DNA of 64,000 bases, from positions 1,736,001 to 1,800,000 of the forward strand of contig CAVUOA010000008.1 in the NCBI GenBank assembly GCA_963742955.1, read 5' to 3'. Within the stretch, counting starts at the first letter, position 1; the number at the start of each line of letters is the position of its first letter. The DNA comes from CAVUOA01 sp963742955 (GTDB lineage: Bacteria; Bacteroidota; Ignavibacteria; Tepidaquicellales; OLB5). Of this stretch, positions 27,291 to 38,621 are shown piece after piece. A model generated the notes under the pieces. It did no database searches. It was given only the letters and a program-made list of their open reading frames with translations, and was not told the origin of the DNA. The translations under genes were made by a program, and so were the position numbers.

Positions 27291-27767
27291 ATGTTAGAAA
27301 ATATATTCAAAATAAATAATAACCTTGCTTCACTTATTGCTTCATTAAAAAAGCAGGGCAGTAAAATTGTTTTCACAAACGGTGTATTCGATATAATCCA
27401 CCGAGGGCACGTTGAGTATTTAAATGAAGCCAAATCATACGGTGATATATTAATTGTCGGGTTGAACTCCGATTCGTCAACAAAGAGTATTAAAGGCAGC
27501 AGCCGTCCGGTTAACAGAGAAGATGACAGAGCATTTGTACTTACAAATCTTAAAGCAGTTGATTACGTTGTAATATTCGAAGAAGATACACCTTACAATC
27601 TGATTAAAGCTATCGTTCCGAACGTATTGGTAAAAGGCGGTGACTGGAAACCGGAAGACATTGTTGGTTCTGATATTGTTCTTGGTTCAGGCGGAAAAGT
27701 GCTGAGCCTGAAATATATTGATAACTATTCTACAACGGGAATTATCAAGAAAATATCAGAAACTTAA
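27291..27767 (+). CDS. hldC: D-glycero-beta-D-manno-heptose 1-phosphate adenylyltransferase
   Basis: The 158-residue nucleotidyltransferase transfers AMP from ATP to heptose-1-phosphate, giving ADP-heptose for LPS. It shows the FTNGVFDIIHRGHVEYL start with the HxGH-type motif, VGLNSDSSTKSIKG, NREDDRAFVL and the closing YSTTGIIKKI, equal to the ISTT motif. Length and motifs match the C-terminal part of HldE. It follows hldA in function but is separated from it by the GIY-YIG gene and repeats. Confidence 0.93.
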   Translation: MLENIFKINNNLASLIASLKKQGSKIVFTNGVFDIIHRGHVEYLNEAKSYGDILIVGLNSDSSTKSIKGSSRPVNREDDRAFVLTNLKAVDYVVIFEEDTPYNLIKAIVPNVLVKGGDWKPEDIVGSDIVLGSGGKVLSLKYIDNYSTTGIIKKISET

Positions 27768-27842
27768 TTAGCTTAATACAGTTATATTAGTAGCAAGATA
27801 TTAAGTTAAACATGTCTGATTTTACCCGAATTTACATTATAA

Positions 27843-30800
27843 ATGCCTGATAACGCCAAAAATACCGAAGAGCAGAAAAACACACCGGAAGAACAAACCC
27901 CCGCACCGGCTTTAAAAAGCGTTCCCTCAAAAACATCACACAAAAGTGGTTTAATAAAGAAACTCTTCAAAGTTATTTTATTCGGCGTTCTGTCATTTGT
28001 ATTCATTCTGTTTTTCCTTTTCCTCTTTATGCAAACCAGCCTGTTCAATAACTGGGCTCTCGGGTATATTGTTAATAAGCTTAATGAATCTTGGAAAGAA
28101 AAGCAAAGCACACTCTACGTGGAATCGCTGGAGGGAAATATATTCAAAGGCTTGCGGCTGAATAATGCATCAATTACTGTCAGGCAGGATACGCTTGTGA
28201 AGTTTTCTTCTTTAGATATCAGGTATAATATTTTCAAGCTCATCAACAAAGAAATAAAAATTAAAAATGTTGTTCTCCAGGACCCGCAGGTTAACATGGT
28301 GAAGCTGAAAACAAAAAATGACAGCCTCATGTGGAATTTTGCTTACCTGTTCTCATCGGAAGTAAAAAAGCCGGAGGACACAACCAAATCGGAATTGAAG
28401 TGGGATATTACGGTTGATAATTTTCAAATTAATAACGGTAACTTCAGAATACTTGATTCAAACTTAAATGATATTCCGCTGCGTTCGATAACCATGAAAA
28501 AAACTCAATGGTTTGATGCGGGTTATCTCGATATAAAAAATTTTAATCTTGACCTCAGTGCAAAATACCACAGGGATGTTAAATCGGTTGAGCTTAAAAA
28601 TCTAAGCTTCGGAACTAACTCAGATTTTAATTTAAAGAAGCTGGCTTTCACCGCAGAAGTAAACGAAAAAGATACTGTTTCGGATATTAAAGGCTTTGAG
28701 CTGATAACGGACAGAACCGGCATTAATATCAAAACTCTTTACATGAGCCATTTTGACCCGTTTAAGGAAGTGGATTATTTCAAGTTCGGAAGTAATGATG
28801 TGAAGGTTGACCTTGTTACGGAAAAATTTAATTTTAAAGACCTTGAATATTTTCTGCCTGATTTAAATTTTATGAATGGGGTTGTAAGCCTTGAGCTCAA
28901 AACGGGGGGTAAATACGGCAAGATGACCGTAGATAAAATGGTTCTTAAGACTCCCAATTCATATTACAATTTTAAGGGCAGAATTGATAACCTACATGAT
29001 CCGGAGAAGCTTTACTTCGATTTTACAGGCGATAATCTTGTAATAGACCCGTCGGATACAAAAAATATTCTTCCGGGGCTCCCGATTCCGGATTACAGTT
29101 ACATTGGAAAAGTAAACGCCGATGTAAGATATGTTGGTGAACCGCTTGATTTTAAAACTAACTTTGATATTAAATCAGGCTTTGGCAGTGTGAACGGATA
29201 TTTTGACATGAATTTAAAATCGCAGGAATACCGCTACGATACAAAAGTAAATACAACTAATTTGAACATCGGAGGAATACTTCAAAACAAAGATTTGGAA
29301 AGCAGTCTTAACGTAAACGCAGAAGTTAACGGAGTTGGCTTTGACCCGAAAACCATGAATGCAAAGATTAATTATGAGGCGGTTAACTCACGCATAATGG
29401 ATGAAAATATTTCCAAATCAGCAGGGGTGGTAAATATTTCGGGAAGCAGGGTAACAGAGGGATATTTCATTGGCTACTGATAATATCCAGACATCATTAA
29501 AGGGAAATGTAAACCTGAGATAATCTTAGCGATGCGGAATATACTGCCAAGGGACAGCGCGAGGAATTTCGATGTTTCCAAATACACGAAAAATTCCGCC
29601 GATAAAAGCAATCTGAATCTTGCTTTTGACGTAAAAGGCAAGGGGCTGACTTCTGAAGGAATTGAAGGCACATTTGACATGAAAGTGGACAAGTCGTTCT
29701 ATTCACATTACCATATTCCCCCAACGGCGGTAAATATTAAGCTTGGCAGTATAGGCTCAAAGAACGGGCACATTTCTGTTGCAACCGATTACTTTGATTT
29801 AGACGCAAAGGGAACATTTAACCTCAGCCAGATAGGCGAAGTAATGGCTTACAATATTTCACTGGTTTCAAATGAGCTGAAGAGAAAATTAATTGCCGAT
29901 ACAGTAACAGGTATTACAGGAAATCTCAATAAGAATTTCTCTGACCTGGATTTTACGTATAACTTTACAGCAAAAAATATTCAGCCGCTTACGGAAATTT
30001 TTGATACATCGGGAATACAGCTTATTGGGAATATTAAAGGAAACGTAAAGAATTCCAAAGCGGGTTTTTTTGCCGATGCAAAGCTTGACCTGAATAATTT
30101 TATATATAATGATACAAATATTGTAATGCGCAATGTTAAAGGAGAACTTGATTTCAGAAATGACTACGGTAAAACAGTTCCGTCATGATGAAAGCCTGTA
30201 TTATATCCCATAACGGCAAACATTGTAGTTAACGGCGATTATATCAGGGTTGGTCCAGGACAGTTCAAAAATGTCAAAACAAAACTTGGGATTTTTGAGG
30301 CAAAACAGGATTTCAGTTTTTCCGCAAAACAAGACACAAGTATTGATGTAACCCTTAGAGGCGGAACAGAGTTTTCTCGTGACAGCCTGAGAGTGAATAT
30401 AGACAGCCTGTATTTAAGATATGATATTTTTAATATTGGCAATGCCGGAAATTTAGTGATTAAGTATGACCCCACTCCTTCAAAAAGAACATTTACATTT
30501 GAAAAGTTTAATGTCACTAATGATGTTCTTGAAATGGGAGTCAGCGGCGACCTCTCGATTAACGGTGAGAGCAACCTTGATGTTGAAGCAAAAAGAATAC
30601 GCATTGGGCGCATAATGAATATGTTTACTACCCGCGATTCTGCCTCATGGCACAACTATAAAGCATCACCTTTATACGGAATGGTAAGAAGGCTCTCGGT
30701 AACTTACAAAGGAACGTTTGAGAATCCACTGATTAACTTAGAAATGAACACAGGACTGCTAAGATACGAAAACAGCAAAGTAGGAAGAATAGATGCATTC

Positions 30801-32493
30801 ATAAATTATGCAAACTCTATTTTGAATACAGATGTGCTGATAAGTAACGCAGAAGGGAATGGCAAACTGAGGCTGACCGGCGAAGCACCACTTGGTCCGC
30901 CGAAAAATGGTGACACAGCAAGTTCATTTACAAGCAGAGACATGTAAATATTAAGCTAAAAGCCAGTAATTTCCAGCTTAAACTTTTTTTCAAAGCTGAT
31001 TCCGAACTTTGCCGATATAAGAGGCTTGCTCGACGGAGAGATTGATGCAGCAGGCACGGTTGAAAAACCTGATTTATCAGGTAACATGAATATTACAAAA
31101 GGCAGATTCTTTTTCGGGCTTACAGGCATGTACCACCGGTTCGAAACTCAGTTAGAACCGAAGGTTCGGATATAGTTGTTGAGCAGTTCCGTATTTTTAA
31201 CATTGATGATGACTCACGGCACCTTGATGCCTGGGGGCGCATTAATATAGCAGGCTTAAACAGTTAATAATATTGACTTAAGTACTTCAGGAGATGTTGC
31301 CGTTCTTGACGGTTCATCGGAAGGAACAGCATTCGGATTTTACGGCAATATGATTGCAGGTCCTGGGGACCCGCCGATTACTATTACAGGCAACATGAGG
31401 AAAATTGTTGTGGAAGGTCAATTGCTTATAAAAAGCGCTAACCTGATTTTCCCGACTATACCGGGCGCTTCTTATGATATTTATTCAGATGATTTTGTTT
31501 ATAAGGTAATAACAGATACTTCCGGAACACTTTACACAGATACAACAATTGTTGTATCACCGGAGCAGCTTCAGCAAATAGACCCCTTTATGCGGTCATA
31601 TGCGGTAAAAGAGCAGGGCTCAAAATCAGTTTCCACGAACCTCATATACAATATTAATATTAAGACCGTAAAGAACGCAATTGTTAATGTGAATATCAGC
31701 AATGTTACACAACAGCAGCTGCTCGGTGAAATCAAGGCTGACCTTGATGTAAACAACGAAACCAATAATCAGCTTCAGGTATACGGTGACCTTGATATTG
31801 TAGGGGATTCTTATTTCCGTTTCTACAGAAATTTTAAGGTTGATAACAGTAAAGTATCATTTTCCGGCAATCCTGTAAATCCATATATAAATATTCATGC
31901 GGTTTACAGCACCAAGCAGGGAATACAAAGCTTCGATGAATCAACTGACCAGGGTGTTCAGATTGTTCTTGATATAACAGGAACAGCCGATAAACCGGAG
32001 CTGAAACTAAGAATGTATAATAACGGGCAGGAAGTATCCGGTAAAGATGCTCAATCAGATGCCATTTCATACCTGTTATTCGGCGTATCAAAAGATAACT
32101 TAAAGCCAGGCCAGCGTTCATTGCTTGCGCAGAATATCGGCGCTACTACGGGCTCAACTTATCTTTCAGGCTTACTTACAGGTGCATTGAGGAATATTGC
32201 CCCTTTTATAATAAATACAGAAATAAACTATTCCGAAGGGAGTGTTGCAACGGGAACGGATATAAGAATTACTTCGGAAGTAGGCGATGCAATTGTTAAG
32301 GTTCGGAGGCAAAGTATTTTCGGGACTCGATAATGCCGAAGTTAGTATAGAGTACCCGCTTAATAAGCTGCTGAATATGAACCTTTCCAATAATCTTATT
32401 ATAGAATTATCGAGAAGCGTCGATGAATCAAGTTTTGAAGGAACGAGGTCAGTACAAACCGGTGTTAAACTGATATACAAAATAAGATATTAA
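27843..32493 (+). CDS. tamB: TamB-family translocation and assembly module protein (DUF490), frameshifted
   Basis: A very long protein of about 1550 residues with a charged N-terminus, one membrane helix (about residues 45-70) and a long beta-helical body like AsmA/TamB lipid-transfer proteins that span the periplasm. The C-terminal DUF490/TamB domain is visible: FRNFKVDNSKVSFSGNPVNP, SYLLFGVSKDNL and a last strand KLIYKIRY. The frame breaks near 29480, 30185, 30945, 31160, 31260 and 32325, with the family pattern resuming each time. No Omp85/TamA gene is next to it. It precedes rnr on the same strand. Confidence 0.85.
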
Positions 32494-32512
32494 AAAATTA
32501 AAGATTACTAAA

Positions 32513-34634
32513 CTGCCTAAGAATAAACCAGATAACCTGAGAGCTGCGGCTCTGAATCTCTTCGAGAAATCTCCTTCTATTTCTATAAAGTTTAATCCGC
32601 TTTTTAAGAGGCTGAGGCTTCAGAAATCGGATAAAGCGCGCTTGCGTGAATGTGATGAATGAGCTTGTGCAGGAAAATGTGATTGCCAAAAACGGCAAAT
32701 ACTTTGAGCTCCGGCAAAAGAGCAGGCTCTTCGAAGGAAAGATTGTGCTCGATAAAGAAATGGAATATGCTGCTGATATAAAAACAGATGAGGGATTTGA
32801 GAGAATAATGGTCAGGAAGAAAAATCTCCAGACTGCCATGATTGACGATTTGGTTGAGATTTCTATTATTGAGTTTGCGGGCAGGAAGACAAAAGAAGCA
32901 TTTGTTGAAAGAATTTTAAAGCGCGCAAAGCACAGACTGGTCGGGAAGCTTCAGTTTTCAGAAAATGAAGATTATGCATTTGTTATTCCGGATGACAGGA
33001 AATTCAGGAAAGATATTTACATACCCTCTAAGAGCCTTAAAAACGCCACTGACGGGGATAAAGTTATCTGTGAAATAGTTAACTGGACTTACCAGGATAT
33101 TTCACCCGAAGGAAAAATTATTGAGGTTTTAGGCAAAGCAGGAGATGTAAAGACTGAGTTTAAGGCATTAATAAAAAAGTACGGGCTAAATAAGATTTTC
33201 CCGAAACGGGTTAGAGATGAAGTTAAACAGCTTGAAGACAGCGGGGCTTTTAAAATATCAGCCGCTGAAATCAAAAAAAGAGTTGATTTAAGAAATGAAA
33301 TACTCTTTACAATTGACCCTGTTGATGCAAAAGATTTCGATGATGCAGTTTCTATCGATGTGAACGAAAAAGGAAATTATTTGCTCGGTGTGCACATTGC
33401 AGATGTAAGTCAATATGTAAAAGAGGATTCCGAGCTCGATAATGAAGCATTGAAACGCGGCACCAGCGCATATCTGATGAATGACGTTGTACCTATGCTT
33501 CCCGAAAAACTCTCCAATGACATTTGCTCTCTTAAAGAAGGTGTTGAAAGATTTGCATTTTCGGTCTTTATGGAAATTAACCAGAAAGGGGATGTTATAG
33601 ATTTCAGCATTGGTAAATCTGTTATTAAAAGCAGTAAAAGATTTACCTATGAAAGAGTACAGGAGATACTGGATAAACAGGAGGGTGAGTTCCTTCATGA
33701 ACTTAATGAAATGAACAAGCTTCACGGGATTCTGTTCAAAAAGAGGGTTGAAGAAGGAAGCCTTGATTTTGAAACGCAGGAAGTCCACGTAGAAATAAAC
33801 GAGAGCGGGTTCATAGAAAATATAAGACCTAAAGAACGGCTGGAATCGATGAGAATAGTTGAAGATTTTATGCTCCTGGCTAACAAATGCGTTGCTTTGT
33901 ATGTTGAGAGAAAAGAACCTAAACCGCCGTTTGTATACCGAATACATGATGCGCCTGATAAAAATAAAATTAAAGAATTGGCTTATTTCGTAAAACAATT
34001 CGGTATAACTCTTAACCCCGAGAGCAAGCGCTCTATTCAAAAAATGCTTTTTGAAATCAGGGGCAGGCAGGAAGAATATCTTATAACCGATATTACAATC
34101 CGTTCGATGTCTAAAGCAATATATTCCGAGGAAAATATCGGGCACTACGGGCTCGGGTTTGATAATTATACACACTTTACTTCGCCGATCAGACGCTATC
34201 CGGACCTTATTGTTCACAGAATTCTGGGTGAGCTTCTTGCCGGCATGAACAATAAACGCATGGCGCATTACAGAAATATTCTGCCTGATGTCTGCAAGCA
34301 ATCAACCGATATGGAAATAAATGCAGTTCAGGCTGAACGGGAAGCAGTTAAGATTTTACAGATCAGATATCTTGAAGCGCACACCGGGAAAATATTTGCC
34401 GGCATTATTTCCGGAATATCGGAATACGGAGTGTATGTAGAAATTTCGGAAAACCTCATTGAGGGCATGGTGAGGCTTAAAGACCTTAACGATGATTATT
34501 ATATTTTTGATGAAAAGAATTACAGATTGATAGGACGGCACAGAAAAAAAATGTACAGGGTAGGGGATAAGGTAAAAGTAAAAGTCTCAAAGACGGATAT
34601 TGAAAAAAAATGGATTGACTTTATTCTTGTTTAG
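32513..34634 (+). CDS. rnr: Ribonuclease R, frameshifted near N-terminus
   Basis: The 3'-5' exoribonuclease degrades structured RNA. Domains in order: winged helix and cold-shock OB folds, the RNB catalytic domain with ILFTIDPVDAKDFDDAVSI (metal-binding aspartates) and FTSPIRRYPDLIVHR, and a C-terminal S1 domain (IFAGIISGISEYGVYVEI). The N-terminal helix PKNKPDNLRAAALNLFEKSP is in another frame, joined by one indel near 32645. No ATG precedes it: CTG 32513 or ATT 32504 are the visible starts, so the start may also be affected by error. About 705 residues. Confidence 0.9.
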
Positions 34635-34710
34635 AAAAAAGGAAGCGGGGTAACTTAAATTTGTCATCCCGCCTGAGGAGGTTTATTAACCGCATTATAT
34701 TAGGGCAAAC

Positions 34711-35115
34711 TCAATAAATCAAACTTAGATTACAGTTTGTTTTAAAAATCACATCGCTTACGCGTTTCAGCAAAACTTTAATATCAAACGGTTTATCAAG
34801 AAAATCATACACACCGAGGTCTCTTGCCTTTAGCTTTGTGTTTGTATTCCCGTAAGCAGATATCATTATTGTTTTAAGCTCAGGGTTCAGGTATTTAGAT
34901 TGTTCTATAACGTTTATTCCCGAAATTCCCGAAAGCTTGTTATCAATAATCATTACATCATATTTATTTTTAATAATTGTACTTAATGCAGTGTTAGCAT
35001 CGTATGCTTTGTTCACCTCGTACCCGTCTTCTTCGATTATATCGGAAATCAGGTTGCAAAGGTCCTTGTCGTCATCGACAACTAAAATCCTTTTATCCTT
35101 TTTTGTATTTATCAT
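34711..35115 (-). CDS. Single-domain response regulator
   Basis: The 134-residue protein is one receiver domain: acidic pocket VVDDDKD, phosphorylation Asp in VMIIDNKLSGISG, Ser in MISAYGN and the conserved Lys in LDKPF. There is no output domain, so it probably acts by protein contact or as a phosphate relay. A strong sigma-54 promoter lies just upstream, and the next gene encodes an NtrC-type sigma-54 activator, making this a likely target of that activator. It is convergent with rnr. Confidence 0.92.
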   Translation of the reverse strand: MINTKKDKRILVVDDDKDLCNLISDIIEEDGYEVNKAYDANTALSTIIKNKYDVMIIDNKLSGISGINVIEQSKYLNPELKTIMISAYGNTNTKLKARDLGVYDFLDKPFDIKVLLKRVSDVIFKTNCNLSLIY

Positions 35116-35145
35116 ATCGTTGGAAGTTATTTTTAATTATATATA

Positions 35146-35161
35146 AGCAATCCCTGTGCCA
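35146..35161 (-). promoter_or_regulatory. Sigma-54 promoter of the response regulator gene
   Basis: The - strand reads TGGCACAGGGATTGCT, matching the -24/-12 consensus TGGCAC-N5-TTGC at every fixed position. The -12 end is 31 bases upstream of the ATG at 35115, leaving a leader of about 20 nt. Confidence 0.85.
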
Positions 35162-35501
35162 AAAAAATGATTGTAAACGTTATTTTTTCAATACTTAAAT
35201 TTTAAACATTTTCAATATAAGGCAGCAAATGGGGCATATAAGGCTATTGATGGACTAATTGGGAACAATACGGGTAATAAAAAAATTTTGTGAACAGACT
35301 AATGAAAGTGAAAGGGGCTGTGAGTTGGTTTACAGACTTTTGTTAAGGAGCAATTTGCAGGTATTTTCTGTAGGTAGTTAACTTACGGTAAATACAGGCA
35401 ATAACTGTGAAGGAAAATGTATAAATATTGAAATAAAAGCTTGAACAGTTTGTGCTTTATTCCGCGTTGTTGGTCTTTGCACGGATTACTCAGAGGCGCG
35501 A
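35162..35501. other. Gene-free region upstream of the sigma-54 promoter
   Basis: This 340-base region lies between the NtrC-type gene and the receiver gene's promoter. It is the expected place for enhancer sites of the activator and DNA bending. I saw no clear long palindrome; a GTTAACTTACGG patch at about 35377-35388 is the only dyad-like spot. No coding pattern. Confidence 0.45.
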
Positions 35502-36854
35502 TTATATCCCCAGGCTTTTAAGCTTTCTGTAAAGAGTCTTTCTGTTCATTTGAAGCAGTTTTGCGGCTTTAATTTTGTTGCCGCCGGTTTGTTCAAGCGC
35601 TTTCAAAATAAGCTCACGTTCTACCTGTTTTGTGGCGTCTTCAAGAGAGTTTGGCGAGTCACCATCTGGTGATGATGATGCAATATCAAATGCGGCATTA
35701 ATACCGAGTTCTTCAGTTGTTATTTTTTCGGCTTCGCAAAGCAGTACGGCTCTTCTTACTACGTTCTTTAATTCTCTCACATTACCGGGCCACCCGTAGC
35801 TTAATAAAAGCTTTCCCGCTTCCGGCGAGAAGCCTTTTACGTTCTTGGAAAGTTCTTTATTTGCTTCATCAAGGAAATATTTCGCAAGAATCGGGATATC
35901 ATCTTTTCTGTCCTTTAGCTGCGGAAGATTTATATGGAATTCATTCAGCCTGTAATAAAGGTCATTTCTGAACTTACCGCTCTGGACAGCGTCGAACAGC
36001 TTCACGTTTGATGCGGCAATAATTCTTACATCTACATCTATCACTTTTTTGCCTCCAATGCGCTGAAATTTTCTTTCCTGCAGCACACGCAGAAGTTTCA
36101 TCTGGTGTGTTTCGGAAAGGTTGGTCAGCTCATCAAGGAATAAAGTACCGCCGTGAGCCTGTTCAAACTTACCCTGTTTGGGGCCGTCTGCCCCCGTAAA
36201 AGCCCCCTTTTCATGCCCGAATAATTCGCTTTCAACAAGTGTATCGGGTATTGCGCCGCAATCGATAGCTACAAGCGGCTGGTTCTTCCTGAGGCTTAGC
36301 TTATGTATGAGTTTACAGATAACTTCCTTACCCGTTCCGCTTTCACCCTGAATCATTACCGTCATGTTTGTGGGAGCAATTATTTGCGCCTGTTTCAGTA
36401 CCTGGTTGAATTCCGTGCTCTGCCCTATAACTTCGCTTATTACATTTTTTTCGTCAAGCTGCTTGCGGAGCGATTCCACTTCTTTGCTGAGGTTTTGCGT
36501 TTCAAGCGCTTTGCTGATTATTAGAAGAAGTTCCTCGTTATCGAAAGGTTTTGTAATGTAATCGAAAGCCCCGAGCCTCATTGCATTAACTGCTCCTTTA
36601 ACATCGCCGTATGCAGTCAGCATTATGACAATAATGTTTTTATCGAACTTTTTGATTTCTTCCAGAATCTTCATTCCGTCCATTCCCGGAAGTTTCATAT
36701 CAAGCAATACGAGGTCAGGATTGGCGGATTTTACCTGTTTCAGTGCGATAGTGCCGTCACCCGCATCAAGTACATTATAGCCTTCACTTTGGATTATATC
36801 GGATAGTGTAGTTCGCAGGTCTTCGTTGTCATCAACTATTAGTATTGTGCTCAT
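35502..36854 (-). CDS. NtrC-family sigma-54-dependent response regulator
   Basis: A complete three-domain activator of 450 residues: receiver (about 1-120; VDDNEDLR, phospho-Asp in LVLLDMKLPGMDG, Lys in ITKPF), AAA+ domain (about 140-375; Walker A GESGTGKE, the sigma-54-contacting GAFTGA, Walker B GTLFLDELTNL) and a Fis-type helix-turn-helix (about 405-448; NKIKAAKLLQMNRKTLYRKL). It opens sigma-54 promoters when phosphorylated. The kinase gene lies eight bases upstream and is presumably its partner. Confidence 0.96.
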   Translation of the reverse strand: MSTILIVDDNEDLRTTLSDIIQSEGYNVLDAGDGTIALKQVKSANPDLVLLDMKLPGMDGMKILEEIKKFDKNIIVIMLTAYGDVKGAVNAMRLGAFDYITKPFDNEELLLIISKALETQNLSKEVESLRKQLDEKNVISEVIGQSTEFNQVLKQAQIIAPTNMTVMIQGESGTGKEVICKLIHKLSLRKNQPLVAIDCGAIPDTLVESELFGHEKGAFTGADGPKQGKFEQAHGGTLFLDELTNLSETHQMKLLRVLQERKFQRIGGKKVIDVDVRIIAASNVKLFDAVQSGKFRNDLYYRLNEFHINLPQLKDRKDDIPILAKYFLDEANKELSKNVKGFSPEAGKLLLSYGWPGNVRELKNVVRRAVLLCEAEKITTEELGINAAFDIASSSPDGDSPNSLEDATKQVERELILKALEQTGGNKIKAAKLLQMNRKTLYRKLKSLGI

Positions 36855-36862
36855 AATAGTTT

Positions 36863-38354
36863 TTATTTTTTTCCTGTTTCGGGCACCGGGAATCTTACGT
36901 TTATTGCAGTACCCTTGCCTTGTGTGCTCTCAATACTGATATCACCGCCGTGGGCATTTACAATATGATAGGCGAGGCTTAAACCAAGACCCGTGCCCTC
37001 GTCTTTCGTTGTAAAAAAAGGTTCGAAAATCTTATCCATATCTTCCTTTGAAATTCCGGAGCCTGTATCTATAAATCTGACAAAAAGAGAATTCTTTGAT
37101 TCATCGTAAGATGTATCTAAAGTAAGGGTTCCTCCTCCCGTCATTGCTTCAATTGCATTAGAGAGAAAGTTCATAAATGCTTCCTCCAGTTTTTTATCGT
37201 TAAGAGGAAAATTAGGGAGCTCATTTGGAATTATTTTTACAAGCTCAATATTATGCTTTGTGCACCGGGGCTTTACCATATCGCAGAGTTTATTCAGCAG
37301 GGAGGTAATATCTCCGGGAACCAGCACAGTTTCTCTCGGAGAAGTGAAATCAAGAAGTTCTTTTATTATCCTGTTTGCAGTTTCTGTATTTCTTAATATT
37401 ACATCGAAATGCTTTTTCATATTCTTATCCATTTCGAATTTACTCATACAGAACTGGGCGCTTGCACTTATGTTAGCCAGCGGATTCCGTATTTCATGCG
37501 CGATACCGGCGGAGAACCTGCCGAGGGCTGCGAGCTTTTCTGTATAGATTAATTCCTGCTGCGCTCGTTTAATTTCTTCGTACGCTTTTTTTAATTCCTC
37601 TTCAGCAGATTTTCTTTCTGTTATATCTCTGAATACCACTTGAAGAGCGATTTTCCCTTCTTGTACAATAGGAATCATAGCAACCTCAGAGTAAAACTTT
37701 GAGCCGTCTTTCCTCATAAGCTGTTCTTCTACAAAAGGAAGGGAATTGTGGTTTTCTCCTAATCCGGTAAGTTTTTGTTTGAATGCTTCAAGCTGTTCCT
37801 GAGGCAGAAAATCAAATAGAGATTTACCATGCAGTCTTGATTCGTCGTTTTCGCCGAGAAGCCTCAATGCAGCGGGGTTTACATAAGTAATTTTCTTGTT
37901 TACTTCTATTGCGATTCCGTCGGGTGAATGTTCCACAAGCGCCCTGTAGCGCTCTTCGCTTTCATGAAGCTTGGTTTCCATTGAGTACTTATACAGCGCC
38001 ATCTCAAGTGTAGTATGCAGGTCACGCTCTTCAAAAGGTTTGAGAATATAGCCAAGAGGTTCTGTTACTTTTGCCCTGTCCAGAGTATCTTCATCTTCGT
38101 ATGCAGTAAGATAAATAATTGGAATTTTGTACCTGGAACGGATTTGAGAAGCTGCCTCAATTCCGTCGATTTCTCCTTTCAGAACAATATCCATTAAAAT
38201 AATGTCCGGCATAAACTCGCCAGACTTTTCTTATAGCTTCTTCTCCTGTTGAAGCTATAGCAGGCACGTCATAGCCCAGATTTCTTAATGTGTTCTGAAT
38301 GTCTTTAGCAACTATACGTTCGTCTTCAACAACCAGTACTTTAACTTTGCTCAA
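36863..38354 (-). CDS. Hybrid sensor: receiver-PAS-histidine kinase, frameshifted
   Basis: About 497 residues: an N-terminal receiver (VVEDERIVAKDI, phospho-Asp in IILMDIVLKGEIDG, LTAYED, ILKPF), a PAS domain (ALVEHSPDGIAIEV to FRDITERKSAEE), a HisKA domain with the H box in GIAHEIRNPLANIS, and a HATPase domain with N box NFLSNAIEAM and G boxes DTGSGIS and GTGLGLS. One break near 38205-38222 splits the receiver before its phosphorylation site. It is the probable kinase of the NtrC-type regulator just downstream. The N-terminal receiver suggests input from another kinase, perhaps the multi-PAS one. Confidence 0.92.
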
Positions 38355-38621
38355 ATGTTTATAACCTTTCTATTCCGAATTGTCTCTTATTGCTGACTGA
38401 CCGATTCTATCTTAAATTCTGGTTTATGTCTTTGATAAAATAGAATATATATAAAAATAGCAGATATGCAATTAAAAATCTATTATATTTTCGTAAGTAC
38501 CATAAATATATGGAGTTAAGCAGTATCTTCCCGAATTATAAACGACACAATATTATTTGCATACCCGAAGCTATGCAAATTTGGCCGATATGGAGTTATT
38601 AATTTATGAAACTGCCGTTAG
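38355..38621. other. Intergenic region with inverted and direct repeats
   Basis: Between the two kinase genes lies an inverted repeat, ATTTGCAT (38555-38562) and ATGCAAAT (38573-38580), around ten bases. It is flanked by two direct copies of ATATGGAGTTA (near 38507 and 38588). These could be regulator sites for the kinase-activator unit or a hairpin after the multi-PAS gene. No gene is seen. Confidence 0.45.

Noticed and set aside
33288..34301. A long open frame of 337 codons on the - strand opposite rnr.
   Set aside because: It lies wholly antisense to the conserved RNB domain, has biased composition and no recognisable motif. It is a shadow of rnr.
34660..34690. GCGGG...CCCGC after rnr as a terminator.
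   Set aside because: The loop is long (about 18 bases), the stem is only five pairs and no T run follows. It may instead be part of a dispersed repeat, but the evidence is too weak to list.
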